NCBI RefSeq assembly: GCF_001696715.1 | Contig: NZ_MBFM01000002.1 | Location: forward strand, 608,955 to 672,954 | DNA: 64,000 nt | Origin: Thauera phenolivorans | Lineage (GTDB): Bacteria > Pseudomonadota > Gammaproteobacteria > Burkholderiales > Rhodocyclaceae | Direction of reading: 5' to 3' | Part shown: one piece after another, positions 19,558 through 28,337 of the stretch | Layout of the letters: every line of letters starts with the position of its first letter | How positions within the stretch are numbered: the first letter of the stretch is position 1 | The notes under the pieces: generated by a model | Databases searched by the model: none | Told to the model about the DNA's origin: nothing | The model's input: only the letters and a program-made list of their open reading frames with translations | Translations under genes and position numbers: made by a program

Positions 19558-20957
19558 CCTTTCTGCGCCATACGTGCCGCCTACGCGCGGAGCGCGGTCA
19601 GGTGCTCGCCCTCGGCCTGTTCTTCCTCTTCGCCTGTGCCGCGGTCATGTACCTGATGTTCAACAGCGGTCGCGCGGTCGACGAGAAGATCCGTCTCACC
19701 AACGCGGCCGACGCCGTCGCCTACAGCGTCGCCCTGATGGAAACGCGTGCCCTGAACTACGACGCCTGGACCAACCGGGCAATCGTGGCCAACCAGGTGG
19801 CGATCGCGCAGGCGGTCGGGCTCGCGGCCTGGTTGCGCTACTTCGAGCGCGGCGTCGCCAATGCGCCCCTCCTCGCAAGTCTCTCCACGAGCTGGATCTA
19901 CGAGCCCTCCGACTATCCTGACCTGCTGCGACTCGTCGCCGCCTTCGGCGGCACCGCGTATGCCAATGCCCTCGGTGGCCAGCCGATCGCCCGCGCCCTG
20001 CCCGCACTCGAGCGCAGCCTCGCCACGATCGTCGCCGCCCATGACGGCGCCGCTCATGCGCTGGCAGGCTCGCAGACCTTGCTCCACGCCAGCCTCGCGA
20101 CCGGGGCCGCCCAGCAGGCGCTCGCCAGCGAACTTGTACGCCGCATCGACCCGGCGATGTCCGCCGAATTGATCCCGTCCAGCCACGGTTTCGCCAGTTT
20201 CACCCGCCGCTACGGTCGCAACGAGGCCGGAGGCGATCTGCGCGGCCGGCTCGCCGAGCTCACCACGCGCTCCCTCGACGAGTTCAGCCGCGACCGCCGC
20301 TGGTCGATCGGCGGTCCCGACATCTTCCCGCTGCAGCGCAACGTCGAGCTCAAGCGCCGCGGCGGGACCGAACTGATCGGCTTCGACCAGTGGCGCGCAC
20401 TCGACACCCTGGAGCATGAGGGCCAGCGCCTGCGCAAGGGACGTTGGCGCTGGCAGCGCCAGTCGCTTGCCTGGAGCGCGGCGGAAACCGGTTCGAGCGA
20501 GGGCGGCCGCGGCGACCATGGCGGCAGCTATCGAGACAATCCGAAGACCTCGAAGGGCTATGCGGAGCCCTCGATGCGCGAGCTCGATCGTGTCGGCGCC
20601 AGCTTCACGGGGCTGCCCGCCACCCGCGGCCTCGCAGATCTCGCTGCAGGCTCCGAGACGAGCACCGGCCTCAGCCTGCGGGTAAGCAAGCCACGCCGCG
20701 CCCTGCGCCTGTCCGGTGGCAGCAGCCGGGTCGAGCCGAGTGGACGGCTGCACCAGTTCGACGCCACCGTTCCCGGGGACGAATTCGCTGCGCTCGCCCG
20801 CGCAGAGGCCTTCTTCGACCGCAGCAACGCGCGGACTGACGGCCGCACCGAGCTTCCCAGCCTGTACGCGCCCTACTGGCAGGTCCGGCTCGCGAGTCCG
20901 AGCGCAGCGGACCGTGCCTGGGCCGCGGCGCGCCAGGAAGGGGCGGTGCTGCCATGA
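19554..20957 (+). CDS. TadG-like pilus-assembly protein
   Basis: This 467-aa protein starts with a basic stretch and the motif RGQVLALGLFFLFACAAVM, the N-terminal hydrophobic helix of the putative Flp pilus-assembly TadE/G-like family. It is followed by the typical NAADAVAYSVALMETRALNYDAWTNRA region, in which a helix faces the periplasm. The remainder (about 80-467) is a long soluble domain with low-complexity Arg/Ser/Gly stretches and no recognisable enzyme motif. It overlaps the Lnt-like gene by 4 bp and the next TadE-like gene by 4 bp. A von Willebrand A domain, common in TadG, is not evident. Confidence 0.7.
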   Translation: MTFLRHTCRLRAERGQVLALGLFFLFACAAVMYLMFNSGRAVDEKIRLTNAADAVAYSVALMETRALNYDAWTNRAIVANQVAIAQAVGLAAWLRYFERGVANAPLLASLSTSWIYEPSDYPDLLRLVAAFGGTAYANALGGQPIARALPALERSLATIVAAHDGAAHALAGSQTLLHASLATGAAQQALASELVRRIDPAMSAELIPSSHGFASFTRRYGRNEAGGDLRGRLAELTTRSLDEFSRDRRWSIGGPDIFPLQRNVELKRRGGTELIGFDQWRALDTLEHEGQRLRKGRWRWQRQSLAWSAAETGSSEGGRGDHGGSYRDNPKTSKGYAEPSMRELDRVGASFTGLPATRGLADLAAGSETSTGLSLRVSKPRRALRLSGGSSRVEPSGRLHQFDATVPGDEFAALARAEAFFDRSNARTDGRTELPSLYAPYWQVRLASPSAADRAWAAARQEGAVLP

Positions 20958-21724
20958 GGCCGATCGCCCTCCCGCCTCGCCCCGGCACCACCACGCAGGA
21001 CGGCCAGTCGACCGTGGAGTTCCTCGTCCTCGCCCTCGTGCTGGTGCCCTTGTTCGCGCTCGTGCCCATGCTTGGCAAATACCTCGACATCGCCCACGCC
21101 ACCGAGCTCGCCGCCCGCTACCTCGCCTTCGAAAGCACGATCGCCCATGGCGCCGCGGGTTTCAAGAGCGAGGCCAGGCTCGCCGCCGAGGTACGCACCC
21201 GCTTCTTCGGCGCGAGCGACGCGCCGATCGAAAGTGGCGAGGGCAGGCGGGCCCCCACGGCCGCCCTCAACCCCCTGTGGACCGACCCGGACGGCACGCC
21301 CTTGCTGGACGACCCGGACACCACGGTATCGATCGCAGTGCGACGGGCCGGGCCCCTGATTCCGGAGGGAGCGCTGCTCGCCGGTGCGCACGGTCTCGAC
21401 CTGCCGATGCGCAATGAGCACGCACTGCAGATCAACGTGCGACTGCACGATCTCGAAGCGCTGCCGCCGTTCGACCGCCTCGGGCTCGAGATCAGCCGCC
21501 ATCAGCTGATCCTCGCCGACGGTTGGGCGACCGCGTCCCCCGCCGCGGTGGCCGCGGGCATCAGCAGTGCCGGCCCGCTCGTGTACCCGATCAGGTCGCT
21601 GAAGATGCTCGGCGAAACGGTGGGCACGCTGTTGCCCCCGCTGGTACTCGACCCGGCCCTCGCCGTGGACCGCGTCGACCCCGAGCTCGTCCCCTGCGAC
21701 CGCCTGCCGGGAGCCTGCCGATGA
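20954..21724 (+). CDS. TadE-like pseudopilin
   Basis: This 256-aa protein has a prepilin-like leader: DG/QSTVEFLVLALVLVPL with cleavage after Gly17, Glu at +5 and Phe at +6, the TadE signature, then a hydrophobic helix and a large soluble domain. It overlaps the preceding TadG-like and the following secreted-protein genes by 4 bp each (ATGA). TadE pseudopilins are processed by the prepilin peptidase and are needed for Flp pilus assembly. The soluble part is larger than in common TadE proteins. Confidence 0.75.
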   Translation: MRPIALPPRPGTTTQDGQSTVEFLVLALVLVPLFALVPMLGKYLDIAHATELAARYLAFESTIAHGAAGFKSEARLAAEVRTRFFGASDAPIESGEGRRAPTAALNPLWTDPDGTPLLDDPDTTVSIAVRRAGPLIPEGALLAGAHGLDLPMRNEHALQINVRLHDLEALPPFDRLGLEISRHQLILADGWATASPAAVAAGISSAGPLVYPIRSLKMLGETVGTLLPPLVLDPALAVDRVDPELVPCDRLPGACR

Positions 21725-22428
21725 TCGCCTGTCGCAAGCTGCCCAGGCTGGCCCTGTCCCTCGCGCTGATGGCGCTCCTCGACCTCCCTGTCGCACAGCG
21801 CGCGATCGCCGCCAACGCCGAGCGACAAGGCGGGCAGATCGCCCTCCCGGCGGGCGCCGCCTCCTTCGAACTCGCCGACGAGGTCCGCATTGGCGCTCGC
21901 CCGACGCGCATCCGGCTGTTCCGGGTGGCGCAACCCCTTGGCACGGTGCAAGCCCACTTCCGCGAGGCGCTCGGCACCGCACGGATCGAAACGGAGCACG
22001 AGGGCTGGCGCCTGCTCGCAAGTCAGGACGGCGCCCATCTGATCGGCGTAAGGCTGCGCGCCACCGACCGTCACCACACCGAAGGCAGCGTGGCGGTCAC
22101 CGAGTTCGGCGGCGCACCGTCGCGGCCGCTTGAGATCGTCCTGCCGGCAGCGAGCCGGCTGAGTGGCGACGTCGAGACCACGGACCGAGGTCGCAGCGCG
22201 CGCACGCTGGTGTGGCACAACCGCCACTCGATCGCACTCAACGTCGGCCACCTGCTGCGCCAGCTCAAGCGCCGCGGCTACCGGCCGGAGCGGGAGATCG
22301 CCATCGCTGGCGGGCGCAGCGTCTGGTTCGGCGGCGATGGGCGCGACGCGCTGGCGCTGGTCACCGGACGCGCCGGCGAGACCGTGGTTGTGCTCCAGCT
22401 GGTTCGTTACCGGGGAGAAGCGGGGTGA
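21721..22428 (+). CDS. Exported protein of unknown function in the Tad operon
   Basis: The 235-aa product has a signal peptide (MIACRKLPRLALSLALMALL, cleavage near AIA/AN). No family is recognised. The mature part looks like one alpha/beta domain, with IRLFRVAQPLGTVQAHFREA and GVRLRATDRHHTEGSVAV as the most ordered regions, and a basic segment LLRQLKRRGYRPERE near the C-terminus. The start is the ATG in the ATGA overlap with the TadE-like stop; the next gene starts on a GTGA overlap with this stop. Tight coupling implies a role in pilus biogenesis, perhaps like other locus-specific periplasmic Tad proteins, but this is inference. Confidence 0.6.
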   Translation: MIACRKLPRLALSLALMALLDLPVAQRAIAANAERQGGQIALPAGAASFELADEVRIGARPTRIRLFRVAQPLGTVQAHFREALGTARIETEHEGWRLLASQDGAHLIGVRLRATDRHHTEGSVAVTEFGGAPSRPLEIVLPAASRLSGDVETTDRGRSARTLVWHNRHSIALNVGHLLRQLKRRGYRPEREIAIAGGRSVWFGGDGRDALALVTGRAGETVVVLQLVRYRGEAG

Positions 22429-22637
22429 GCCACGCAGTCCGCGCCCGTACGCACACACCCTCGTCCTCCGCCCGCGAGCGCGCGCAGGCAATCCCCGAGT
22501 ACCTGCTCGCGCTCGCCGTGGTCGTCGGCCTCTTTGGGCTGCCGTTTGGCGGCGAACCGCCCCTGATCGCGCAGTTCGCCGATGCCGTCGGCACTGGCTT
22601 CGCGCGCTTCCTCCACGCTCTTGCCCTGCCGCTATGA
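22425..22637 (+). CDS. 70-aa second Flp-like pilin or pseudopilin
   Basis: This small gene starts with GTG at 22425, overlapping the previous stop (GTGA), with GGGGAG 6-10 bases upstream. The leader is basic (RARTHTPSSSARERA) and is followed by QAIPEYLLALAVVVGLFGLPF. Cleavage after Ala20 would put Glu at +5 and Tyr at +6 as in Flp pilins, but the -1 residue is Ala, not Gly, and a Pro sits at +4. The mature part is only 50 residues. It lies just before rcpC. It may be a minor pilin or a priming subunit, and whether the Ala at -1 is processed is open. Confidence 0.6.
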   Translation: MSHAVRARTHTPSSSARERAQAIPEYLLALAVVVGLFGLPFGGEPPLIAQFADAVGTGFARFLHALALPL

Positions 22638-22644
22638 ATCCGTC

Positions 22645-23541
22645 ATGAAACTAAAGCTCGCCCTGAACCGCAACTGGATCACCCTCGCCGTCGCCGCGCT
22701 GCTCGGACTCGCCGCCGCCTGGCTGGCGATGCGCCATGTCGAACAGCGCGTCGCCGACATCGAACAGCAGGCGCGCCAGCCGATGGCGCAGGCCGTGGTC
22801 GCCCGCGAGACCCTCGCCGCTGGCGCCCGGGTCACCCACGACAACGTCGCGGTGCGCGAGGTGCCGCGCGAATGGCTCCACTCGGCGGCCATCACGCCGG
22901 AGCAGTTCGACCGCGCGGCCGGTGCCGCGCTCGCTTTCCCCGCGCGCGGCGGCGAACCCTTGCTGTGGTCGCAGCTCAAGGGCGAACGGGCCGCGCGTTT
23001 TTCGGCGCGCCTTGCGCCCGGACGGCGCGCGGTCACGGTGCCGGTCGATCAGCTCAGCTCGATCTCCGGCCTGCTCGAACCGGGGGACGTCATCGACCTC
23101 GTGCTCGACGTGGCCAAGGATGGCCGGCGCTTCAGCTTTCCCCTGCTGCAGGAGGTCAGCGTGCTCGCCACCGGCTCCCGCGTCGGCGGTGCCGAGTCCG
23201 GCGAAGCCGATTTCACCACCATCACCCTCGAGCTCGACCCCGACCAGGCGGGCAGGCTTCTCGCCGCCCGCAGCGTGGGCAGCCTGAGCGCCGTGCTGCG
23301 GCCGCCTGGCGACCGACACCATGCGGCGCGTCCGCGCGGCGATGCTTTCGCGCTGCTCGGGCTGGACGATCCGCCATCAGCACCCCCTCCCTCCGTGCCC
23401 GTCATCTACGGCGGCCGAGGCGGACCCATTGCCGAGGGCAATACCCCCCTTTCGCCGGGTCGCTTCGCACAAGCGCTCTCAGAGCTTCTCTCCGACCGCG
23501 CCTCTCCAACCCCTGTCGCTCTGGAGACCGACGAACGATGA
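22645..23541 (+). CDS. cpaB: Flp pilus assembly protein RcpC/CpaB
   Basis: This 298-aa protein has an N-terminal membrane anchor (ITLAVAALLGLAAAWLAM) and then a SAF-type beta-clip domain (AQAVVARETLAAGARVTHDNVAVREVP) and the RcpC/CpaB core (RRAVTVPVDQLSSISGLLEPGDVIDLVL), as in proteins that line the periplasmic side of the Tad secretin. The C-terminal 60 residues are Pro/Gly/Ser-rich and probably disordered. It starts 7 bp after the small pilin-like gene and overlaps the secretin gene by 4 bp. Confidence 0.88.
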   Translation: MKLKLALNRNWITLAVAALLGLAAAWLAMRHVEQRVADIEQQARQPMAQAVVARETLAAGARVTHDNVAVREVPREWLHSAAITPEQFDRAAGAALAFPARGGEPLLWSQLKGERAARFSARLAPGRRAVTVPVDQLSSISGLLEPGDVIDLVLDVAKDGRRFSFPLLQEVSVLATGSRVGGAESGEADFTTITLELDPDQAGRLLAARSVGSLSAVLRPPGDRHHAARPRGDAFALLGLDDPPSAPPPSVPVIYGGRGGPIAEGNTPLSPGRFAQALSELLSDRASPTPVALETDER

Positions 23542-24953
23542 CCCGCCGCAGCCGGGCGCTGATCGCGCTCACCCTTCCCCTCCTGCTCGTCGCTCCCGCC
23601 CTGCCCGCCACCGCGAGCACGACGTCTTCCGGCGTCGTGCCCTTCGACCTCCGCCCCGCCCGCGGCGAGTCCGCCCTCGCAGAAGTGCAGATGTTCGCCG
23701 GCGAAACCCGCGTATTGCCGCAACGCAATGCGGAACGACTGGCTGTCGGCGACGGCAAGGTGCTTTCCGCGGCGGTGCTCGACGAGCGTGAGATCCTGCT
23801 GATCGCCAACGCCGCCGGCGACACCATGCTCCACGTGTGGACGCGCGACGGACGCAGCCAGCGCATGAAGATCACCGTGCGCCAGCACGACATGGGCCGG
23901 CTCGCGCGCGATCTGCATGCCTTTCTCGACAGCATCCCCAACGTGCGCAGCCGCCCCCTCGGCGACCATCTCGTCATCGAAGGCGAGAACATCTCGGACG
24001 CGGACCGCGACAGGATCGCCGAGATCGTCAAGCGCTTTCCCCAGGTCATCGACTTCACCAGCCGCGTCGGCTTCGATCGCATGTTCGCCTTCGATGTCCA
24101 CTTCGTCGAGATCTCGCGCAACGGACTGGAAGACCTCGGCATCGACTGGACCAGCCAGGGCAAACCGCTGCTCGGGCTCGACATCGTCGGCGACCTGTAC
24201 CACGACAACCGGACCGGGGCGGACCTGTCCCGAGTGCTCGAGGACGGCGACGCGCGCACCGAAATCAGCATCGACGGCCAGCGTCTGAGGCCGTTCTCGA
24301 GCCGCTTCAGCCTCGTCGGCTCGCTCGTCGGGCGGCTCAACCTGCTCGCCCAGAAGGGGGATGCGGTGATCCTCGCCCAGCCCCGCCTCGCCGCACGCAA
24401 CCGCGGCACGGCCAACTTCCTCGCCGGCGGCGAGATCCCGATCGCGACCGCCTCGGCCACCGGCACGCCGAACATCGAGTTCAAGGAATATGGCATTCGC
24501 CTCGAGATCATCGAGCCGGTCGCCGACGATTCCGGCACGATCCGCGCGCGCATCAAGACGGAGGTCAGCTCGCTCGACCGCAGCGTCAGCGTGATGGGCG
24601 TTCCCGGCCTGCTCTCGCGCCGCACCGAGACCGAGTTCAACCTGCGCGAGGGCGAGACCCTGGTGCTCTCGGGCGTGATCAACCAGGAGCAGGCGAACGA
24701 TGTCAGCGCCGTCCCCTACCTCGGCCGGATGCCGGTGCTCGGCAGCCTGTTCCGCTCGAAGCGCTTCCAGAACCGCGAGAGTGAGCTCGTCGTCTTCCTC
24801 ACCCCTTGGTCGGTCAAGCCGGGCGAGATCGGCTCCGACCCGCGCGCGACCGCGCTGCGCGAGCGCGCCGAGCGCCGCCTTGCCGCACCGACGCCGCCCG
24901 ATCGCGGCGCCCGGCCCATTCACGACCCTTTCGGGAACATCTACGCGCCCTGA
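23538..24953 (+). CDS. cpaC: Tad outer-membrane secretin RcpA/CpaC
   Basis: This 471-aa protein has a signal peptide (LIALTLPLLLVAPALPATAS), an N-terminal pilus and BON-type region (about 50-180, GETRVLPQRNAERLAVGDGK and the IVKRFPQVIDFTS segment), and a type II/III secretin domain (about 230-430) with the signature VLSGVINQEQANDVSAVPYLGRMPVLGSLF cut by key residues V-P-x-L-G-x-x-P-x-L-G-x-L-F. It forms the outer-membrane channel for the pilus. It is in a 4-bp overlap with cpaB and 19 bp before tadA. No separate pilotin or TadD lipoprotein gene is seen in the locus. Confidence 0.9.
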   Translation: MTRRSRALIALTLPLLLVAPALPATASTTSSGVVPFDLRPARGESALAEVQMFAGETRVLPQRNAERLAVGDGKVLSAAVLDEREILLIANAAGDTMLHVWTRDGRSQRMKITVRQHDMGRLARDLHAFLDSIPNVRSRPLGDHLVIEGENISDADRDRIAEIVKRFPQVIDFTSRVGFDRMFAFDVHFVEISRNGLEDLGIDWTSQGKPLLGLDIVGDLYHDNRTGADLSRVLEDGDARTEISIDGQRLRPFSSRFSLVGSLVGRLNLLAQKGDAVILAQPRLAARNRGTANFLAGGEIPIATASATGTPNIEFKEYGIRLEIIEPVADDSGTIRARIKTEVSSLDRSVSVMGVPGLLSRRTETEFNLREGETLVLSGVINQEQANDVSAVPYLGRMPVLGSLFRSKRFQNRESELVVFLTPWSVKPGEIGSDPRATALRERAERRLAAPTPPDRGARPIHDPFGNIYAP

Positions 24954-24972
24954 GTGGCGAGCGAGGCCAGCC

Positions 24973-26253
24973 ATGAGCGACACCACCCTCCCCGACCCCG
25001 CAAAACTGCACTGGCGCCAGCGGGTGCACGAACGCCTGCTCGACACCATCGACCTGCGCCGCCGCGATCTCGGCCGCATGTCGGACGCCGAGCTGCGCCA
25101 CGAGACCGCTGCCCTGATCGCGGAGATTGTCGCCGCCGACCCTGCGATTCCCGCCGCGGTCGACCGTGACCGACTGTGCCGCGAGGTCCTCGACGAGGCG
25201 ATCGGACTCGGTCCGCTCGAGGCCCTGCTCGAGGACGAGCGCATCAGCGAGATCATGGTCAACCGCTTCGACGAGATCTTCGTTGAGCGCGACGGCCGCA
25301 TCGAGCGCCATCCCTGCAGCTTCACCAGCGACCGCGCGGTGCTGGGCGTGATCGAGCGCATCGTCGCACCGATCGGTCGCCGCATCGACGAGAGCTCGCC
25401 GATGGTCGACGCCCGACTGAAGGACGGTTCGCGGGTCAACGCGGTGATCCCACCTCTCGCGCTCAAGGGACCGACGCTGACGATCCGCCGCTTCGCACGC
25501 CGCCACCTGACGATGGCCGACATGCTAGAGCGCGGCACGCTGTCGGCCGCGATGGCGGCGTTCCTGCGCATCTGCGTCGAGGAGCGGCGCAACATCGTCG
25601 TCTCCGGCGGCACAGGCACCGGCAAGACCACCTTCCTCAACCTGCTCTCGGGCCTGATCCCCGAAGGCGAACGCGTCATCACGATCGAGGACGCCGCCGA
25701 GCTTCGCCTCGACCACCACAATCTGGTGTCGCTCGAAGCGCGCCCGAGCAACCTGGAGGGCCGTGGCGCGGTGAGCATCCGCGAGCTCGTGCGCAATGCG
25801 CTCCGGATGCGCCCCGACCGCATCGTGATCGGCGAATGCCGCGGCCCCGAGGCGCTCGACATGCTGCAGGCGATGAACACCGGCCACGAGGGCTCGCTCA
25901 CTACCCTTCACGCCAACAGCCCACGCGACGCCCTCGCCCGCCTCGAAACCCTGGTGCTGATGGCCGGCATGGACCTGCCGCTGAACGCGATCCGGGAACA
26001 GATCGCGAGCGCGATCGACATCATCGTGCAGCAGACCCGCTTCGCCTGCGGCACGCGCCGGGTCACCAGCATCTGCGAGGTCACCGGCCTCGAGGGCGGC
26101 CGCGTCCAGTTGCAGGAGCTGTTCCGCTTCGAGCGCGCAGGCCAGCGCGGAGAGCGCTTCGTCGGCTGCGATGCGGTGCCGAACTTCTACGACGAGCTGC
26201 GCCAGCGCCAGGTCGCGCTCGACTTCACCATCTTCGACCGTCTGCCGGCATGA
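24973..26253 (+). CDS. tadA: Tad secretion ATPase TadA/CpaF
   Basis: This 426-aa cytoplasmic ATPase of the type II/IV secretion family powers Flp pilus assembly. It has an N-terminal domain, the segment LEDERISEIMVNRFDEIFVER, a Walker A motif GGTGTGKTT with Lys218, an Asp box (VITIEDAAELRL), and a Walker B region (RPDRIVIGECRGPEALDML), then the His box TGHEGSLTTLHANSP. Ribosome binding site and spacing indicate translation as part of the operon; it overlaps tadB by 4 bp. No TadZ/CpaE localiser is present next to it, where many Tad loci have one. Confidence 0.94.
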   Translation: MSDTTLPDPAKLHWRQRVHERLLDTIDLRRRDLGRMSDAELRHETAALIAEIVAADPAIPAAVDRDRLCREVLDEAIGLGPLEALLEDERISEIMVNRFDEIFVERDGRIERHPCSFTSDRAVLGVIERIVAPIGRRIDESSPMVDARLKDGSRVNAVIPPLALKGPTLTIRRFARRHLTMADMLERGTLSAAMAAFLRICVEERRNIVVSGGTGTGKTTFLNLLSGLIPEGERVITIEDAAELRLDHHNLVSLEARPSNLEGRGAVSIRELVRNALRMRPDRIVIGECRGPEALDMLQAMNTGHEGSLTTLHANSPRDALARLETLVLMAGMDLPLNAIREQIASAIDIIVQQTRFACGTRRVTSICEVTGLEGGRVQLQELFRFERAGQRGERFVGCDAVPNFYDELRQRQVALDFTIFDRLPA

Positions 26254-27104
26254 GCACCCAACCGCTTCTCGCCGCCGTCGGGGCAGGCCTGGCGGTCGCC
26301 CTGTTGGCATGGGCGATGGCCGCCATCGGCGAAGACGGGCTCACCATCTATCGCGCCCGCTTCACCGCCGAGGCGCGCTTCCGTCTCGGCGAGCTCTTCC
26401 TCTTCTTCGACCCTGCCCGCCTGTTCGCGGCCAACCTCGCGCTCGTCGCCCTCAGCGGGTTGGTCGGCTGGCTCGTGAGCGGGCAGCCCCTGATCGGGCT
26501 CGCGCTGGGCGCCGGCACTGCGCTCGTGCCGGGACTCACCTACCGTCGGCTGCGCGTGCGGCGAATGCGCCTGATCGAAGGCCAGCTGGCCGATGCCCTG
26601 CTGGTGATCGCCGGTGGCTTGCGCGCCGGCGTATCGCTGACCCACGCCCTGCAGCAGCTGGTGCGGGAGGGCAGCCCCCCGCTGGCGCAGGAATTCGACC
26701 TGGTACTGCGCGAGCAGCGGCTCGGCGTCAGCCTCGACGAGGCGCTCGAGCACCTCGCCGGGCGCGTCCCACTATCGTCGCTGACGATGGTAATCGCCGC
26801 CATGCGCATCGCCGGCGAAACCGGCGGCAGCCTCGCCGAGGCGCTCGAGCGCAGCGCCCACACGGTGCGCAGCCAGCTCGCGATGGAGGAGAAGATCCGA
26901 GCCCTGACCGCGCAGGGCAAGCTGCAGGCGATCGTGGTCGGCCTGCTCCCGGCCCTCCTGTTGCTCGTACTCGGCCGCATGGAGCCCGAGGCGATGGCCG
27001 TGATGTGGTCGACGCCGATGGGCTGGGCCACGCTCGGCGTGATCGCAGTGCTCGAAGCCTGCGGCGTCATGCTGATCCTTCGCATCGTGGCGATCGACGT
27101 ATGA
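26250..27104 (+). CDS. tadB: Tad inner-membrane platform protein TadB
   Basis: This 284-aa membrane protein contains a GspF/TadB domain (about 110-240: QLADALLVIAGGLRAGVSL and AMRIAGETGGSLAEALERS), with transmembrane segments at about 5-28, 62-85, 225-245 and 260-283. TadB pairs with TadC as the inner-membrane platform that couples the TadA motor to pilin insertion. The ATG overlaps the tadA stop and its own stop overlaps tadC, as in most Tad operons. Confidence 0.9.
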   Translation: MSTQPLLAAVGAGLAVALLAWAMAAIGEDGLTIYRARFTAEARFRLGELFLFFDPARLFAANLALVALSGLVGWLVSGQPLIGLALGAGTALVPGLTYRRLRVRRMRLIEGQLADALLVIAGGLRAGVSLTHALQQLVREGSPPLAQEFDLVLREQRLGVSLDEALEHLAGRVPLSSLTMVIAAMRIAGETGGSLAEALERSAHTVRSQLAMEEKIRALTAQGKLQAIVVGLLPALLLLVLGRMEPEAMAVMWSTPMGWATLGVIAVLEACGVMLILRIVAIDV

Positions 27105-27979
27105 GCGCCGTCCTCGCCCTCAGCGCCCTAGCCATCGGCCTGTGCGTCGCCCTCGTCGCGCTCGTGGTCGCGCGCGCAATCGCCGCGATCCCGCCCGAGG
27201 ACCGCAGCTGGCTCGACCGCCCGCCCGCGTTCGTGCACTGGCTGTGGTGGCCGACACGCTGGATCGCCCACCTTGGCGGGGCGCGGCTGCCCGCGCGCCT
27301 GCAGCAGCGCACGCTCGCCCGCTTGCGCATCGCCGGGCTCGACTACGTGATGACGCCGTCCCAGCTGCTCGCCCATCGTGTCGCGGCAGCGCTCACGCTC
27401 GGCCTGGTCGGCGCGACCGCGGCGGCGAACCTGCCCGGGCACGGCGTATCGATCGGTTTTGTCATCGGTGGCGCAGCTGGCCTCCTCCTGGCGCTCTCGT
27501 GGTTCAACGATCGCGTGCAGCGCCAGCGCAGCCTGCTTCTCAAGACGCTGCCCTTCTTCCTCGACCTGGTCACGCTCTGCGTGGAGGCCGGACTGAACCT
27601 CACCGGCGCCTTTCAGCAGGCGGTCGCCAAGGGTCCGGCCGGTCCGCTGCGCGACGGCCTGCAGCGCGTATTGCGCGACATCCGTGCCGGCAAGTCGCGC
27701 GCCGACGCCTTGCGCGAACTCGCCGAGCGGCTCGACGAGCCGGCGATCGGGTATCTGGTGTCGGCGATCATCCAGGCCGAGAGCATGGGCATGAGCCTCG
27801 GTCCAGTGCTGCGGGCGCAGGCCGAACAGCGCCGGATGGAGCGCTTCGCGCTCGCCGAGAAGAAAGCGATGGAAGCGCCGGTGAAGCTTCTGCTGCCGCT
27901 GATCGCCTTCATCTTCCCTTGCACCTTCCTCGTGCTCGGCTTCCCGATCGCGCTCAAGTTCATGGAGATGGGGCTGTGA
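27101..27979 (+). CDS. tadC: Tad inner-membrane platform protein TadC
   Basis: This 292-aa protein has the GspF/TadC domain (LPFFLDLVTLCVEAGLNLTG and IQAESMGMSLGPVLRAQAEQ) and transmembrane segments at about 5-28, 90-130 and 260-285. It forms the platform with TadB. It overlaps tadB by 4 bp and is followed one base later by the DUF192 gene. Sequence features are ordinary for the family. Confidence 0.9.
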   Translation: MSAVLALSALAIGLCVALVALVVARAIAAIPPEDRSWLDRPPAFVHWLWWPTRWIAHLGGARLPARLQQRTLARLRIAGLDYVMTPSQLLAHRVAAALTLGLVGATAAANLPGHGVSIGFVIGGAAGLLLALSWFNDRVQRQRSLLLKTLPFFLDLVTLCVEAGLNLTGAFQQAVAKGPAGPLRDGLQRVLRDIRAGKSRADALRELAERLDEPAIGYLVSAIIQAESMGMSLGPVLRAQAEQRRMERFALAEKKAMEAPVKLLLPLIAFIFPCTFLVLGFPIALKFMEMGL

Positions 27980-27980
27980 G

Positions 27981-28337
27981 ATGCAGAGTCTGAGGATGTG
28001 TCGCCCCGACCGCGACTACAGGGTCCGCATCGCTACCGGATTTTTCGCACGCACCCGCGGCCTGCTCGCCACCCGCACGCTGGCGCCGGGGCACGGCCTG
28101 CTGCTGTTGCCGTGCAATGCGGTGCACAGCCTCGGCATGGTCTATCCGATCGACCTCGCCTTCATCAGCCCGGATGGCGTCGTCCTATCCACCCGCAGCG
28201 CATTCCGCCCGTGGCGCGCGATGCGCTGCGCCGGCGCGCGCGCGGTGCTCGAGTTGCCGGCCGGCAGCCTGGCCAGCGCGCGCATCTTCCGCGGCGAGCG
28301 CCTCGACGAGCTCGTCGCAGCGATGAGTGCCCGATGA
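27981..28337 (+). CDS. DUF192 family protein
   Basis: This 118-aa protein matches the DUF192 family (UPF0127), a small beta-barrel of unknown function. Conserved features are FFARTRGLLATRTLAPGHGL, PCNAVHSLGMVYPIDLAFI and RAVLELPAG. Unlike most members, which carry a signal peptide, this copy has none. It is embedded between tadC and a TadE-like gene; DUF192 genes are seen in several Tad-type loci, so a pilus-linked role is plausible but undefined. Confidence 0.75.
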   Translation: MQSLRMCRPDRDYRVRIATGFFARTRGLLATRTLAPGHGLLLLPCNAVHSLGMVYPIDLAFISPDGVVLSTRSAFRPWRAMRCAGARAVLELPAGSLASARIFRGERLDELVAAMSAR

